From: Candidatus Desantisbacteria bacterium CG1_02_49_89
Lineage (GTDB): Bacteria; Desantisbacteria; UBA1551
DNA: 14,912 nucleotides
Direction: 5' to 3'
Assembly (NCBI GenBank): GCA_001871075.1
Contig: MNUP01000068.1
Coordinates: 1-14,912, forward strand
Each line of letters starts with the position of its first letter. Position 1 is the first letter of the stretch. Positions 1-6,308 of the stretch are shown one piece after another. The notes below the pieces were generated by a model. The model was not told where the DNA came from. It did no database searches and saw only the letters and a list, made by a program, of their open reading frames with translations. The position numbers and the translations under genes were made by a program.

Positions 1-9
1 CCTAAAAAT

Positions 10-46
10 CGAGATTGCCACGCTCCCTTTGGTCGCTCGCAATGAC
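10..46. repeat. Half-copy of a dispersed palindromic repeat
   Basis: The segment running from cgagattgcc to cgctcgcaatgac matches one arm of the larger palindromic element at 10180-10262 (gagattgcttcgc...gctcgcaaagac). Only one arm is present here. The rest of the space up to tsaD shows no gene. The element class is inferred from the internal match; sequences of this type (GTCATTGCGAG...GCAATCTC) are commonly seen between genes in bacterial drafts. Confidence 0.6.
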
Positions 47-93
47 AACTCAAAGCAGAATCAAATGTCAAGGGATTTATGTAACACCACACT

Positions 94-120
94 AGGATCT
101 AACATCCAGCATCCAGGATC
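94..120. repeat. Short tandem repeat just upstream of tsaD
   Basis: Units of the form catccag and aggatct repeat here (aggatct, catccagcatccag, aggatct). The second AGGA, at 115-118, lies five bases before the tsaD ATG and is the only visible Shine-Dalgarno candidate, so the repeat seems to supply the ribosome binding site. A related style of repeat (cagcattcagcattcag, ggatactggatactgg) occurs at 11064-11108. Confidence 0.5.
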
Positions 121-123
121 TAT

Positions 124-1119
124 ATGTTAATACTCGGGATTGAAACTTCGTGCGATGAAACCGCGGTAGCGCTTGTCGAAGACGGCAGGAAGATATCGAT
201 AGATCTTGTTGCCTCGCAGGTCAGCTTCCATTCCCGCTACGGGGGCGTGATACCCGAGGTTGCGTCAAGAAAGCAGATAGAGCTTATAAACCCGCTGCTA
301 CGCGAAGCGCTTACGAAGTCCAAAACCAAATGGAAAAATATCGACGCGGTCGCGGTTACCGCGGAGCCGGGGCTGATCGGTTCCCTGCTTGTGGGGATCA
401 GCACAGCCAGCGTTCTTTCTTATGTGAACAAGATTCCTTTGTATGAAGTAAATCACGTTGAATCGCATCTCTACGCCAACTTCCTTGCGAACGTCGTACA
501 TCGCCCTAGCGGGTCGTACGTCGAACGTGAACTGCAGATGCCGTTTATCGGGTTAGTTGCTTCCGGGGGACACACAAGCCTTTTTCTTGTGAAGGACCAC
601 CAGCATCTTGAACTGCTGGGTTCAACCCGTGATGACGCGGCAGGCGAAGCATTCGACAAGGTCGCGAAGCTCCTGGGGCTTCCGTATCCCGGAGGGCCCC
701 AGATACAGAAATACGCTAAAATGGGAAACCCGGAAGCAATTAAATTTCCGCGTCCGTACCTGCACGGCTCATACGATTTCAGCTTCAGCGGTCTCAAAAC
801 CGCGGTCGCCTATTATTTAAAAAATACGATGCACGATGGACGATGCACGATGGACGGCAAATTAAAGGCGGATGTCGCGGCGGGTTTCCAGGCAGCGGTC
901 GTTGATACGCTTGTTTATAAAACAGTGAAGGCCGCGAAAAAAAATGGAATAAAGCGGATAGCGATTGGCGGCGGGGTTGCCGCGAACAAAGCCCTGCGCT
1001 TGATGCTTCGTTCCGAAACCGCAAAGCACGGCATCGAGCTTTTTATCCCGCCGGTCAGGCTCTGCCTTGACAACGCGGCGATGGTGGCGGTAAGAGCGTA
1101 TTTTAAATATCAATTATGA
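124..1119 (+). CDS. tsaD: tRNA N6-threonylcarbamoyladenosine (t6A37) synthase, catalytic subunit TsaD
   Basis: TsaD transfers the threonylcarbamoyl group from threonylcarbamoyl-AMP to A37 of ANN-decoding tRNAs, working in the cytoplasm with TsaB and TsaE. The 331-residue protein starts with the Kae1/YgjD signature GIETSCDETAVAL (5-17). It has the metal-binding HxxxH (H111, H115), a nucleotide-binding SGGH (148-150), FSGLKTA (221-227), GGGVAAN (282-288) and the C-terminal metal ligand Asp in LCLDNAAM (D316). Length is normal. Two variable loops look unusual: residues about 123-137 and 235-245 are encoded by repeat-like DNA, the second by two perfect 14-base copies. The stop codon lies in an ATTATGA repeat that fills the following gap. 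The ATG at 124 has AGGA five bases upstream. No tsaB or tsaE is present nearby. Confidence 0.96.
   Translation: MLILGIETSCDETAVALVEDGRKISIDLVASQVSFHSRYGGVIPEVASRKQIELINPLLREALTKSKTKWKNIDAVAVTAEPGLIGSLLVGISTASVLSYVNKIPLYEVNHVESHLYANFLANVVHRPSGSYVERELQMPFIGLVASGGHTSLFLVKDHQHLELLGSTRDDAAGEAFDKVAKLLGLPYPGGPQIQKYAKMGNPEAIKFPRPYLHGSYDFSFSGLKTAVAYYLKNTMHDGRCTMDGKLKADVAAGFQAAVVDTLVYKTVKAAKKNGIKRIAIGGGVAANKALRLMLRSETAKHGIELFIPPVRLCLDNAAMVAVRAYFKYQL
826..853 (+). repeat. Two perfect 14-bp tandem copies inside tsaD
   Basis: The unit acgatgcacgatgg occurs at 826-839 and again at 840-853, followed by a third partial start (acgg). It encodes TMHDGRCTMDG in a loop between the FSGLKTA and KADVAAGFQ blocks of TsaD. 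The unit length is not a multiple of three, so the two copies are read in different frames. It resembles the short-unit tandem repeats found between genes elsewhere in the window. Confidence 0.9.
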
Positions 1120-1214
1120 ATTATGAATGATGAGTTATGAATTAGAAACAAGGATTTTATTTAAATTAACTCCTTGCTGTTGATTCATAATTAATAACTC
1201 ATAACTCATAATTA
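1112..1214. repeat. AT-rich palindromic repeat element, copy A1
   Basis: The gap between tsaD and the MgtC-like gene is almost wholly one imperfect inverted repeat. Its arms are built from attatgaat/ataactcat units, and it has an inner stem caagga/tccttg around an AT-rich loop. A second copy, in the opposite orientation, lies at 4318-4406. The two share an exact 20-base core (1172-1191 here, 4332-4351 there as reverse complement) and the surrounding arms. The tsaD stop codon is the TGA inside the first repeat unit. It may be a small non-autonomous mobile element; no target duplication is clear. Confidence 0.8.
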
Positions 1215-1226
1215 AACGGAGTGCAA

Positions 1227-1670
1227 ATGATAACTAACACGGAAATGATCATACGGCTGGTGATGGCAATGGTGCTTGGAGGACTGGTAGGCTGGGAAAG
1301 GGAAATATATCACAAGCCAGCGGGGTTCCGCACCCATATACTTGTGTGCCTCGGCTCAAGCCTTTTTACCATTCTTTCGTTTTCATTTCCCTGCGGGCCG
1401 GGATTTCAGGCGGTAGACCCAAGCAGGATAGCGGCCGGCATCGTGATGGGGATAGGTTTCCTGGGAGCGGGCGCGATCCTGCACGGACAGGGAAGCGTCA
1501 GCGGCCTGACTACAGCCGCGAGCATCTGGGTTGTGGCAGCTATCGGCATGGCAGCAGGCAGCGGTTTTTATATGGCAGCGGCTGTGGCAACAGGCCTTGT
1601 GGTGCTTGTGCTTTTCGTCCTGAACAAGGTCGAAAAGTATTACATCGAAAAAACCAGCAAACCAAAATAA
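1227..1670 (+). CDS. MgtC/SapB-family inner-membrane protein
   Basis: This small integral membrane protein has 147 residues and about four to five hydrophobic segments. It carries the family signature in order: GGLVGWEREIYHKPAGFRTH (18-37), LVCLGSSLF (39-47), DPSRIAAGIVMGIGFLGAGA (64-83) and GLTTAASIW (93-101). It lacks the C-terminal soluble domain of full-length Salmonella MgtC, so it is the short SapB-like form. Family members are linked to Mg2+-limited growth and acid or phosphate homeostasis, but the molecular activity is unsettled. I chose the ATG at 1227 because GGAG (1218-1221) lies five bases before it; the in-frame GTG at 1221 overlaps that ribosome site. The preceding repeat ends directly against the Shine-Dalgarno. 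No Mg2+ riboswitch or transporter gene is seen nearby. Confidence 0.9.
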   Translation: MITNTEMIIRLVMAMVLGGLVGWEREIYHKPAGFRTHILVCLGSSLFTILSFSFPCGPGFQAVDPSRIAAGIVMGIGFLGAGAILHGQGSVSGLTTAASIWVVAAIGMAAGSGFYMAAAVATGLVVLVLFVLNKVEKYYIEKTSKPK

Positions 1671-1673
1671 TCA

Positions 1674-1689
1674 CCTCAACAAGTTGAGG
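1674..1689. promoter_or_regulatory. Perfect short inverted repeat before galT
   Basis: Seven-base arms (cctcaac / gttgagg) are separated by two bases, right after the MgtC-like stop codon and 26 bases before the galT ATG. There is no T-run, so it is a poor terminator. It could be a protein-binding site or incidental. Confidence 0.35.
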
Positions 1690-1715
1690 CACCCAAAAAG
1701 GAAGGAGTAAAAGCA

Positions 1716-2717
1716 ATGCCAGAACTGAGGAAGGATCCGATAATAGGAAGGTGGGTTATTATATCGACAGAAAGGAAAAAAAGACCGTTTGATTACCCTC
1801 ATGTGCCGCTGGACGACAAGAACGGCGCTTCGTGCCCGTTCTGCCAGGGGAATGAGAGCAAAACCCCTCCAGAGATCATCGCTCTCAGGAACCCGGAGAC
1901 AAAACCCAACACCCCGGGATGGTGGGTCAGGGTTGTTCCCAATAAATTTCCGGCGCTTCAGATCGAGGGCCAGCTGGACCGCAGGGCGGAAGGAATGTTC
2001 GACGTGATGAGCGGGATAGGCGCCCACGAAGTCATTATTGAAACGCCTGACCATACCAAAGAACTCCCGGACCTGGAAGACAAGAATCTTGAGGACGTAA
2101 TATGGACGTACCGCGACCGAAGCGTGGACCTGCGCAAGGACAGCAGGTTCAGATACATTTTGATCTTCAAAAACAAGGGCGGGGAAGCGGGCGCGTCCCT
2201 GGCTCACGCGCACTCCCAGCTCATAGCAACCCCCATTGTGCCCAAAAGGGTCGTGGAGGAAATGGAAGGCGGGAAGGCGCATTACGATCTGAAGGAAAGA
2301 TGCATTTTCTGCGATATTATACGGCAGGAAATAGAGGAAAATATGCGCGTTGCCTGCGAGAACGAAAACTTTATCACGATCGAGCCGTTCGCGCCAAGGT
2401 TCCCGTTCGAGACCTGGATCCTGCCCAAGGTCCACGAGAGCGATTTTACCCGCATCCAGAAACACTCGGCGGCAAGCCTGGCGCAGATACTGAAGCTGAC
2501 CCTGAAGAAAATGAACAAGATACTGAACAACCCTCCTTATAATTTTATAATACACACCTCGGACTGCCAGTCTCCTTTTCTGCCGCATTACCACTGGCAC
2601 ATAGAAATAATACCCAGGCTCGTGAAGCACGCGGGTTTCGAGTGGGGGAGCGGTTTTTATATAAACCCCACGCCGCCCGAAGAGGCGGCGAAGTTCCTTA
2701 AGGAAGCCGAACTTTAA
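1716..2717 (+). CDS. galT: GalT-family hexose-1-phosphate nucleotidylyltransferase
   Basis: This is a histidine-triad superfamily enzyme of GalT type. GalT swaps UMP between UDP-glucose and galactose-1-phosphate through a uridylyl-histidine intermediate (Leloir pathway, cytoplasm). The 333-residue protein shows paired zinc cysteines (C40/C43 in CPFC), the catalytic HAHSQ (H164, H166 nucleophile), a second CIFC pair (196-199), HYHWHIEI (291-298) and GSGFYINP near the C-terminus. The catalytic motif is HAH rather than the HPH of E. coli GalT, and the gene sits directly before glycogen synthase. An ADP-glucose or other hexose-1-phosphate phosphorylase/transferase role is therefore possible; the sequence alone does not settle the substrate. 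A strong GGAAGGAG lies eight bases before the ATG. No galK or galE is in the window. Confidence 0.85.
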   Translation: MPELRKDPIIGRWVIISTERKKRPFDYPHVPLDDKNGASCPFCQGNESKTPPEIIALRNPETKPNTPGWWVRVVPNKFPALQIEGQLDRRAEGMFDVMSGIGAHEVIIETPDHTKELPDLEDKNLEDVIWTYRDRSVDLRKDSRFRYILIFKNKGGEAGASLAHAHSQLIATPIVPKRVVEEMEGGKAHYDLKERCIFCDIIRQEIEENMRVACENENFITIEPFAPRFPFETWILPKVHESDFTRIQKHSAASLAQILKLTLKKMNKILNNPPYNFIIHTSDCQSPFLPHYHWHIEIIPRLVKHAGFEWGSGFYINPTPPEEAAKFLKEAEL

Positions 2718-2720
2718 CTG

Positions 2721-2801
2721 CAGTTTACAAAGTTTATATAGTTTACTAGTTTACATAGTCAAGATTCAGAAACTTTGCAAACTGTGTAAACTCTGTAAAC
2801 T
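2721..2801. repeat. AGTTTAC-unit repeat with opposing arms, copy B1
   Basis: The left part holds about four agtttacaNN-type units with 9-11 base spacing (2723-2758). The right part holds the same motif inverted (gtaaactNN units, 2770-2801), so the stretch can fold on itself. The same unit forms a one-sided array at 5842-5880 after rpoN. Confidence 0.75.
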
Positions 2802-2803
2802 TG

Positions 2804-2825
2804 TCCCAAGGGGATCCCTTTGGGA
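2804..2825. promoter_or_regulatory. Near-perfect 22-bp palindrome upstream of glgA
   Basis: Tcccaagggg and atccctttggga form a palindrome with every position paired except one G-T. It ends 27 bases before the glgA start codon. It is not followed by a U-run, so an operator or an RNA hairpin near the ribosome site fits better than a terminator. Function is not shown. Confidence 0.45.
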
Positions 2826-2852
2826 GAAACTTTTAAGAAGAAAGGAAGCTAA

Positions 2853-4331
2853 ATGAAAGTGCTTATTGTGGCGTCAGAAGTAGTTCCGTTCGCGAAAACC
2901 GGGGGGCTTGCGGATGTGGCGGGCGCCCTGCCCAAAGCGCTGAAGTCGCTTGGGGTGGACGTGCGCGTCGCGATGCCCAGGCACAAGTGCGTAAGCGACG
3001 GAAAATTCGGGCTGAAACCTTCCCACATATCGCCGCTTTCCTTTGACGTGCAGACGGGATTATCGACAGAACGCGCGAACCTGCGGACCGGCAGTATTTC
3101 CGCCGGGCCGTCCGGAGGGGAGATCCCCGTTTATTTCATCGAGAACAATAAGTATTTCGACAGGGACGCGCTTTACGGGGACCAGCACGGTGATTATCCT
3201 GATAACGGCCTGAGGTTTTCGTTCTTCTGCAGGTCGGTGCTGGAAAGCCTGAGGGTTTCCCTGTTCCAGCCGGACGTGATACACTGCAACGACTGGCAGA
3301 CCGGCCTTATACCGGCGTACCTTAAGACGATCTACGGGGAGGACCTCTACCTTAAAGGCATAAAAACGCTTTACACGATACACAACATCGCCTACCAGGG
3401 CCTTTTTGAGCCGGGCATAATGGACTACGCGGGCCTGAACAAATCCCTGTTCAACTTCCGCCAGCTGGAATTTTACGGGAAGATGAATTTCGCGAAGGCA
3501 GGGCTTGTTTTTGCGGACGCTATAAATACTGTCAGCGAAAAATACGCCGGCGAGATAATGACTCCCGATTTCGGCTGCAAGCTTGAAGGCGTGCTGAAAG
3601 AAAGGAGCGGTGACGTTTACGGGATAATAAACGGGATCGACTACGAAGAGTGGAACCCTTCAACGGACGGCAGCCTTAAGACCGCGTATGATGGAAACAT
3701 GCTTGAGGGAAAGCTTGAAAATAAAAAAGCGCTCCAGGCTGAAAGCGGCCTGCCCGTTGACAGCGGCGTGCCGCTTTTCGGGTTTGTAGGCAGGCTTGCG
3801 GCGCAGAAAGGGCTTGATATCCTCTCGGAAGCGCTTCCCGGGCTTCTGGAAGAGGATGTCCAGGTGGTAATGCTGGGCAAAGGGGATACCTCGTATGAAA
3901 AACTGTGCGGCGAGATCGCGGCGAAATATCCGAAAAAAGTAAAGGTTATACTGGGTTTTGACGTTGCCATGTCGCACAGGATCTACGCGGGAAGCGATTT
4001 CTTCCTGATGCCTTCGTTTTTTGAGCCCTGCGGCCTGGGGCAGATGATAGCGATGAGATACGGTTCTATACCCGTCGTTCATTATACGGGCGGGCTTGCG
4101 GATACCGTGGCGGTTTACAATGAGGTAACCGGGGGCGGTAACGGCTTTGTGTTTAAGCGCTACTCCGCGGCAAAGCTGCTCGCGACCCTTAAGAACGCGC
4201 TTGGGGTTTTCCGCAGCAAGGAACGCTGGCTGGGCCTGGTAAGACAGGCAATGGGTTACCGCTTTTCGTGGGAGAAATCAGCGAAGAAATACCTTGAATT
4301 ATATAATAAAATTATGAGTGCTGAATTATGA
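2853..4331 (+). CDS. glgA: Glycogen (starch) synthase, GT5 family
   Basis: GlgA extends alpha-1,4-glucan chains from an NDP-glucose donor (usually ADP-glucose) in the cytoplasm. The 492-residue GT-B protein opens with the donor-binding loop KTGGLADVAGALPKAL (15-30). It then shows HCNDWQT (144-150), YTIHNIAYQG (174-183), INGIDYEEWNP (259-269), FVGRLAAQKGLDIL (311-324), the C-terminal FEPCGLGQ (390-397) and TGGLADT (412-418). Length is typical. The AGGAAG eight bases upstream supports the ATG at 2853. It follows the GalT-family gene by 135 bases, which suggests a shared sugar-storage role. The last residues and the stop codon are encoded by the beginning of repeat A2 (KIMSAEL then TGA), so the native C-terminus may have been altered slightly by the insertion. 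Confidence 0.96.
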   Translation: MKVLIVASEVVPFAKTGGLADVAGALPKALKSLGVDVRVAMPRHKCVSDGKFGLKPSHISPLSFDVQTGLSTERANLRTGSISAGPSGGEIPVYFIENNKYFDRDALYGDQHGDYPDNGLRFSFFCRSVLESLRVSLFQPDVIHCNDWQTGLIPAYLKTIYGEDLYLKGIKTLYTIHNIAYQGLFEPGIMDYAGLNKSLFNFRQLEFYGKMNFAKAGLVFADAINTVSEKYAGEIMTPDFGCKLEGVLKERSGDVYGIINGIDYEEWNPSTDGSLKTAYDGNMLEGKLENKKALQAESGLPVDSGVPLFGFVGRLAAQKGLDILSEALPGLLEEDVQVVMLGKGDTSYEKLCGEIAAKYPKKVKVILGFDVAMSHRIYAGSDFFLMPSFFEPCGLGQMIAMRYGSIPVVHYTGGLADTVAVYNEVTGGGNGFVFKRYSAAKLLATLKNALGVFRSKERWLGLVRQAMGYRFSWEKSAKKYLELYNKIMSAEL

Positions 4332-4406
4332 ATTATGAATCAACAGCAAGGTTTTAATTGAAATAAAATTCCTTCATTCATAATTCATAACTCATAATTC
4401 ATAATT
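4318..4406. repeat. AT-rich palindromic repeat element, copy A2
   Basis: This is the inverted counterpart of the element at 1112-1214. It has the same attatgaat arms and the same exact 20-base core at 4332-4351, then an AT-rich loop and an ataactcat/ttcataatt arm. Its left end overlaps the last codons and stop of glgA. Its right end abuts the rpoN Shine-Dalgarno. Confidence 0.8.
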
Positions 4407-4416
4407 GAGGTGTAGG

Positions 4417-5850
4417 ATGCAATTGCGGCAGGAGCAAAAACAAGACTTGAGGCAGGAGCAGTGGATGAAACTGCAGTTAGTGCAGTTCATGAAGTTACTG
4501 CAGCTGTCAAGCCTTGAGCTTCAGGACGCGGTAGAGCAGGAACTGGAACAGAACCCGGTGCTTGAAGCCAGAGAAACCAAGGAAAACGCCGTAGAAGACA
4601 TCGAACAGAAGGAGATAGAGGCAAAGCCCGGGTCGGACGAGGAAGTGTCGCCGGAAGAAGGGATGACTGCTGAAACAGCCGATTCAAAGTTTGAATATAC
4701 GAAAGCCCTTACCGGGTCCACTAAAGGCACCGCCGCGGTGATCGAGAAGGTCGTTTCACGGCATTCCTCTTTGCGCGATTACCTGATGGAACAGCTGGTG
4801 CTCAAACAGGCTCAGAGCCCAGCGGATTTCACCAGGTCAAAAATATGCGAATTTCTTATATGCAACATAGACGAAAGGGGGTACCTGAGGGCGGGGATAA
4901 AGGAAACCGCGGATATACTTCAGGTGGAAGAAGCCCTGGTAGAAAAAGCGTTAAAAAACGTGCAGGGCCTTGACCCGCCCGGCATCGGAGCCAGAGACCT
5001 GAAAGAATGCCTTCTGCTGCAGATTAAGACACTGCGGCTTGAACCTGCCAGAGAGGAACTTTTGAGGCAGGTGGTTGAAGGTCATCTGGACGATATGGCG
5101 GTCGGCAGGTTCAACAAGATCGCGAACGCGCTGGGCAGGACAGAGGATGAAATAAGGGAGATAAACGCGCTCATAAAAAAACTTAATCCATACCCCGGCC
5201 AGTCATATTCCTCCGAAGAAGCGTGTAAAGTAATACCGGAAATTTTCATTACCAAAAACAGGGATAAGCTTGAGGTTGCCGTTGATTCAAAAAGGATACC
5301 CAGGCTTCACCTGAACCCGCTGTACCTCAATATGTCGAGGGAGAAAAGAGCCGAAACAAAGGATTACCTTAAAAAAAAGATAGAATCGGCGAAGATTTTT
5401 ATGGGCGCTCTTGAAAAAAGGCAGGAGATGATGAGGAAGATATCGGAACTGGCCGCGCACAGGCAGGCGGATTTCATAGAAAAGGGCGTCAGTTACCTGA
5501 AACCTTTGACCATGGAGGAGACGGCAGGCATTGCCGGAGTGCATGTTTCCACGGTCAGCAGGGCAATAGCCAATAAATTCGTCCAGAGCCCCAGGGGAAT
5601 TTTCCCGCTTAAATTCCTGTTTTCCGCGCCGGTAACAAAGGGCGGGCAGATCTCTTCGCGCAGTGTCAAAGAGCGTATTGCACGGCTTATTGAAGGGGAG
5701 GACACAACAAATCCCCTGAGCGACGAGCAGGCGGCGCTGCGGCTGAAAAGCGAAGGTATTGATATAAGCCGCCGTGCTGTTGCCAAATACAGGGCCGCGA
5801 TGAACATATCGTCCACTTTCAAGCGACGCACTACAAAAAAAAGTTTATAG
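4417..5850 (+). CDS. rpoN: RNA polymerase sigma-54 factor
   Basis: Sigma-54 directs core RNA polymerase to -24/-12 promoters, which need an AAA+ enhancer-binding activator to open. The 477-residue protein has the Gln/Leu-rich activator-contact region I (about 1-50), an acidic linker (51-90) and the core-binding domain with the GLDPPGIGARDLKECLLLQ block (184-202). The DNA-binding helix-turn-helix GVHVSTVSRAIANKFVQSPRGIFPLKFLF spans about 374-402. The RpoN box SRRAVAKYRA (451-460) is close to the consensus ARRTVAKYRE. I place the start at ATG 4417, six bases after GAGG (4407-4410); the in-frame TTG at 4405 lies in the repeat. The stop TAG is in the first unit of a repeat array. No activator gene or obvious -24/-12 promoter was recognised in the window. 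Confidence 0.96.
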   Translation: MQLRQEQKQDLRQEQWMKLQLVQFMKLLQLSSLELQDAVEQELEQNPVLEARETKENAVEDIEQKEIEAKPGSDEEVSPEEGMTAETADSKFEYTKALTGSTKGTAAVIEKVVSRHSSLRDYLMEQLVLKQAQSPADFTRSKICEFLICNIDERGYLRAGIKETADILQVEEALVEKALKNVQGLDPPGIGARDLKECLLLQIKTLRLEPAREELLRQVVEGHLDDMAVGRFNKIANALGRTEDEIREINALIKKLNPYPGQSYSSEEACKVIPEIFITKNRDKLEVAVDSKRIPRLHLNPLYLNMSREKRAETKDYLKKKIESAKIFMGALEKRQEMMRKISELAAHRQADFIEKGVSYLKPLTMEETAGIAGVHVSTVSRAIANKFVQSPRGIFPLKFLFSAPVTKGGQISSRSVKERIARLIEGEDTTNPLSDEQAALRLKSEGIDISRRAVAKYRAAMNISSTFKRRTTKKSL

Positions 5851-5880
5851 AGTTTACATAGTTTACAAAGTTTACACAGT
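5842..5880. repeat. AGTTTAC-unit tandem array, copy B2
   Basis: Four units of agttta(t/c)aNN are spaced about ten bases apart. The first overlaps the final codons and the TAG stop of rpoN (AGT TTA TAG). It is the same family as 2721-2801 but one-sided. Confidence 0.8.
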
Positions 5881-5890
5881 TTTAAAAACC

Positions 5891-5915
5891 TTAATCTCAA
5901 TCTCAATCTTAATCT
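5891..5915. repeat. Six-base tandem repeat (aatctc type)
   Basis: About four copies of a ttaatct/caatct unit lie between the AGTTTAC array and the ribosome site of the V-ATPase stalk gene. No function is visible. Confidence 0.6.
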
Positions 5916-5934
5916 GTTTTTCAAAGGAGTCAAG

Positions 5935-6249
5935 ATGGCTGAAGAGACGATCGTGAAGGTGAAGGCAGCGGAAAAAGAATCGCAGGAAATCGTAAAAAAG
6001 GCGCATTCAGAGGCGGACACGATAATTTTAGAAGCAAGGGAAAAAGCAAAGAAGGATATTGAGAACGAGACCGCAAAAGCCGGGAAAAACGCCGAGGAAA
6101 CGGTCCTGAAAGCGGTCCGCAAGGGCGAAGAGGAATCCGGCGCGGTAATAAGGGAAAGCGAAGAGCAGAGAAAGAAGATCAGGGAAAAAGCCCGGTCAAA
6201 CCAGAGAAAAGCGGTTTCTTTCGTTATGGAGCAGGTTAAAAGATCCTGA
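5935..6249 (+). CDS. V/A-type ATPase G/H-like peripheral-stalk subunit
   Basis: This is a 104-residue, highly charged, Ala/Glu/Lys-rich protein with no membrane segment. It is predicted to be one long coiled coil from about residue 5 to 90. This fits the G/H (AhaH/NtpF-type) subunit that pairs with subunit E as the peripheral stalk of V/A-type ATPases. The assignment rests on composition plus position, since it lies 59 bases before subunit I, as in many V/A-ATPase operons. A strong AAAGGAG lies six bases before the ATG. Stalk proteins of this type diverge fast, so sequence alone could also fit another coiled-coil protein. The usual partner E is missing here. Confidence 0.75.
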   Translation: MAEETIVKVKAAEKESQEIVKKAHSEADTIILEAREKAKKDIENETAKAGKNAEETVLKAVRKGEEESGAVIRESEEQRKKIREKARSNQRKAVSFVMEQVKRS

Positions 6250-6260
6250 ATACATTTTTG

Positions 6261-6293
6261 CGACGAACGACGTACGACTTACGACGTACGACG
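6261..6293. repeat. acgacgtacg-type tandem repeat
   Basis: The unit acgacgtacgact is repeated about three times, imperfectly, between the stalk subunit and subunit I. Related sequence (gtcgtacgtcg, reverse strand) occurs inside tsaD at 513-523. Confidence 0.75.
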
Positions 6294-6308
6294 GAATAAG
6301 AGGATAAA

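Noticed and set aside
1671-2630. Long minus-strand ORF opposite galT (319 codons)
   Set aside because: It mirrors the galT coding frame, shows no recognisable domain, and the plus strand has the full GalT motif set with a strong ribosome site.
5842-5880. AGTTTAC array as a CRISPR
   Set aside because: Units are only about ten bases, with no unique spacers of 25-40 bases and no cas genes. It is a short tandem repeat.
5493-6122. Minus-strand ORF of 209 codons over the end of rpoN and the stalk subunit gene
   Set aside because: Its Leu-Arg and Lys-Leu-Cys repeats come from translating the tandem repeats at 5842-5915. It overlaps two well-supported plus-strand genes.
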